Below, in pieces: positions 62,353 to 64,000 of a DNA stretch of 64,000 nt (position 1 is the first letter of the stretch; each line of letters opens with the position of its first letter). The stretch is from Inhella crocodyli (GTDB lineage Bacteria > Pseudomonadota > Gammaproteobacteria > Burkholderiales > Burkholderiaceae_C): positions 1 to 64,000 of the forward strand of contig NZ_SACM01000002.1 of assembly GCF_004004565.1 (NCBI RefSeq), given 5' to 3'. The notes below the pieces were generated by a model, which worked only from the letters and a program-made list of their open reading frames with translations, ran no database searches and had not been told where the DNA came from. The position numbers were made by a program, and so were the translations under genes.

Positions 62353-62652
62353 TTACTTGGTCTTGGCGGGCGCCTTGCCAGCGGCCGTCGGGTTGGCGGC
62401 CAGGGCGGCGGCCGGGTCGAGGCTGGCCACGTAGCTGGTGTACTGCTGCTCGGTGCAGGCCAACTGCTTGCCCGGCTTGGCTTCGCCGCGCAGCTTGCCC
62501 TGGTGGTACTGGAACTGGAACTCGTTGGCGCCGCTGACCACCACCTTCGGGGCGTTCTGGGCGGCGCAGGCGCTGCGCAGTTGCTTGTCGGCCGGGGCGG
62601 TGGCCAGGGCGAGTGCGGGGGTCAGGGCGAGGGCGAGCAGGGCGAATTTCAT
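62353..62652 (-). CDS. Small exported protein, unknown
   Basis: 99 residues with a good signal peptide (MKFALLALALTPALALA, about 1-17). The mature part has two Cys (about 29 and 66) likely forming a disulfide, a central beta-like stretch (VVVSGANEFQFQYHQGKLRG, about 37-56), and a Pro/Ala/Lys tail. No family is recognised. The mature size of about 80 residues and the disulfide suggest a periplasmic protein. Start ATG 62652. Confidence 0.7.
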   Translation of the reverse strand: MKFALLALALTPALALATAPADKQLRSACAAQNAPKVVVSGANEFQFQYHQGKLRGEAKPGKQLACTEQQYTSYVASLDPAAALAANPTAAGKAPAKTK

Positions 62653-62906
62653 GACGGACTTCCTTGAAACGGGGCGGTGCGCGGGGCCAGCCGGAACAGC
62701 GTGAGAGGTACGGTCCGCGCGAATCTCCAGCTTAGCCAGGGCCATCGGGCTTGAACAGGCGGGAATCCCGGGTTTCCGGGGGGTGGGCGGTGTGCACAAG
62801 TGCACGCAGCGGGCGCCCAGGACATTGCAACCGTTGCATCGCCAGGGCGCCGAGTGGCGGGCAAACCCCGGGAATTGGCGTGGGTGCCTCGGTGCAGGAT
62901 GGGGGC
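62653..62906. other. Divergent intergenic region with promoter-like palindromes
   Basis: 254 bases between divergent genes. A perfect 13-base palindrome is annotated separately. A second element is GTGCAC-AA-GTGCAC (62792-62805), two copies of a self-complementary hexamer. I see no coding potential. Confidence 0.5.
62826..62838. promoter_or_regulatory. Palindromic operator candidate before the acyl-CoA dehydrogenase
   Basis: TGCAAC-C-GTTGCA is a perfect odd palindrome 69 bases upstream of the acyl-CoA dehydrogenase start. TetR/FadR-type regulators of acyl-CoA metabolism often bind sites of this size. No regulator gene is in view to test this. Confidence 0.4.
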
Positions 62907-64000
62907 ATGCTGCCCTTGTTCCCTTCGCCCTGGTTGCGCGACGACCACCAAGCCCTGGCCGACGCGGCCGCGCGCTTGTTTGCCGAACGCTGGGTGCCGC
63001 AAACCGCGGCCTGGCGGGCGGCCGGCCGCGTGCCGCGCGAGGTCTGGCGCGAAGCGGGGGCCCAGGGTCTGCTGTGCGCCGCCATGCCCGAGGCCTATGG
63101 CGGGGCCGGGGGCGACTTCGGGCACGAGGCCGTGATCGCGCTGGAGCAGGCCAAGGCCAACATCAGCGCTTTCGGCGGCGGCCTGCACTCGGCCATCGTG
63201 GCCCCGTACCTGTTGCACCACGGCACCGAGGCGCAAAGGCAGCGCTGGCTGCCTCGCATGGCCACGGGTGAATTGATCACCGCCATCGCCATGACCGAGC
63301 CGGGCGCCGGCTCCGACTTGCAGGGCGTGCGCACCGTGGCCCGCCGCGAGGCCGATGCGTACGTGCTGAGCGGCAGCAAGATCTTCATCACCAACGGCCA
63401 GAACGCCCAGGGCGTGATCGTGGTCTGCAAGACCGACCCGACCCAGGGGGCCAAAGGCACCTCGCTGCTGTTCGTCGAGGTGGAAGACGCCCAAGGGAAC
63501 CTGACGCCGGGCTTCTCGCGCGGTCGCAACCTCGACAAGATCGGCATGCACGGGCAAGACACCTCGGAGCTGTTCTTCGACGGCGTTCGCGTGCCGGTTG
63601 ACAACCTCATCGGTGGCGTGGAGGGCCAGGGCTTCTTCCAGCTGATGAACGAGCTGCCCCAGGAGCGCCTGCTCATCGCCGTGCAGGCCATGGGCGGCAT
63701 GGAGCGCGGCCTGGCCGAGGCCCTGAAGTACACGCAAGAGCGCCAGGCCTTCGGCAAGCGCATCTGGGACTTCCAGAACACCCGCTTTCAGCTGGCCGAG
63801 GTGCAGGCCCAGGTGCTGGCGGCGCGCAGCTTCGTGGACCAGGCCATCGCGGCGCACCTGGCGGGCCAGTTGGACGCCGCGCGCGCGGCGCTGCTCAAGA
63901 GCTGGATCACCGACCTGCAGTGCCAGGTGCTGGACGTGTGCCTGCAGCTGCACGGCGGCTACGGCTACATGATGGAGTACCCCATCGCCGAACTGTGGGC
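62907..64000 (+). CDS. Acyl-CoA dehydrogenase (partial, runs off the window)
   Basis: About 364 codons are present and the frame is open at the window's end; a full enzyme would be about 385 residues. Family landmarks: LCAAMPEAYGGAGGDFGHEA (N-terminal domain, about 55-75), AIAMTEPGAGSDLQGVRT (about 128-145), YVLSGSKIFITNGQNA (about 152-167), NLDKIGMHGQDTSELFF (about 209-225), QFMN-like FQLMNELPQERLLIAVQA, ERQAFGKRIWDFQNTRFQLA, and CLQLHGGYGYMMEYPI near the end. It oxidises acyl-CoA to the 2-enoyl form with FAD. The catalytic Glu falls near or after the visible end, so it cannot be confirmed. Confidence 0.92.
   Translation, partial: MLPLFPSPWLRDDHQALADAAARLFAERWVPQTAAWRAAGRVPREVWREAGAQGLLCAAMPEAYGGAGGDFGHEAVIALEQAKANISAFGGGLHSAIVAPYLLHHGTEAQRQRWLPRMATGELITAIAMTEPGAGSDLQGVRTVARREADAYVLSGSKIFITNGQNAQGVIVVCKTDPTQGAKGTSLLFVEVEDAQGNLTPGFSRGRNLDKIGMHGQDTSELFFDGVRVPVDNLIGGVEGQGFFQLMNELPQERLLIAVQAMGGMERGLAEALKYTQERQAFGKRIWDFQNTRFQLAEVQAQVLAARSFVDQAIAAHLAGQLDAARAALLKSWITDLQCQVLDVCLQLHGGYGYMMEYPIAELW

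Overview
This 64 kb window is high-GC DNA, densely coding on both strands, from a Gram-negative bacterium. Gene content points to a betaproteobacterium of the order Burkholderiales, probably near Comamonadaceae/Sphaerotilaceae (Roseateles or Inhella-like). The evidence is the rsmB-DUF4390-ntrY-ntrX order with an NtrX lacking its sigma-54 domain, panBC divergent from an OxyR with two redox cysteines, Pro-Ala linkers on secreted proteins, and a TonB receptor of the Burkholderiales type. Taxonomy is inference. There is one tRNA gene (Phe) and no rRNA, CRISPR array, phage or recognisable insertion sequence.

Layout. 1-8.3 kb: LysE exporter, a secreted pectate lyase, a TerB-like/DUF3820 pair, an HD-GYP response regulator, an Rrf2 regulator, an esterase and a periplasmic binding protein. 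8.3-13.3 kb: a minus-strand pectin operon (KDG kinase, second pectate lyase, TRAP transporter P-Q-M). KdgR-like palindromes lie before both the secreted lyase (1679-1697) and the operon (13338-13356). 13.4-23 kb: housekeeping genes (DUF4139 protein, queC, LemA-like, BLUF photosensor, folE, rsmB, DUF4390, ntrY/ntrX-like pair, tRNA-Phe). 23-33.7 kb: hydrolase, quinone oxidoreductase, acetyltransferase, an unusual SEC-C/TPR/O-GlcNAc-transferase/methyltransferase fusion, then a Ser/Thr kinase, a Pro-rich lipoprotein and a divergent ECF sigma factor, and an OmpA-like lipoprotein.

33.7-46.7 kb: S9 peptidase; an overlapping operon of an AGPS-like flavoprotein, a GlpD-like dehydrogenase and an FGGY kinase with a divergent AraC regulator; a ~440 bp imperfect inverted repeat; panC-panB; oxyR; a chemoreceptor. 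46.7-50.3 kb: a MerR regulator divergent from a redox cluster (FAD amine-oxidase-like protein, HiPIP, DCC thiol oxidoreductase, SDR lacking its catalytic Tyr). 50.3-56.2 kb: an overlapping signalling operon (NMT1-like binding lipoprotein, hybrid histidine kinase, HD-GYP response regulator). 56.2-64 kb: canonical glpD/glpK, a TonB-dependent receptor, a small secreted protein and an acyl-CoA dehydrogenase cut by the window end.

Functional picture: a heterotroph that degrades pectin and glycerol/polyols and has many sensory genes for light, redox state, c-di-GMP and Ser/Thr phosphorylation. The least-described modules are the OGT-methyltransferase fusion with its acetyltransferase, the AGPS-GlpD-FGGY operon, the ECF/kinase/lipoprotein unit, and the binding-lipoprotein/hybrid-kinase/HD-GYP operon.
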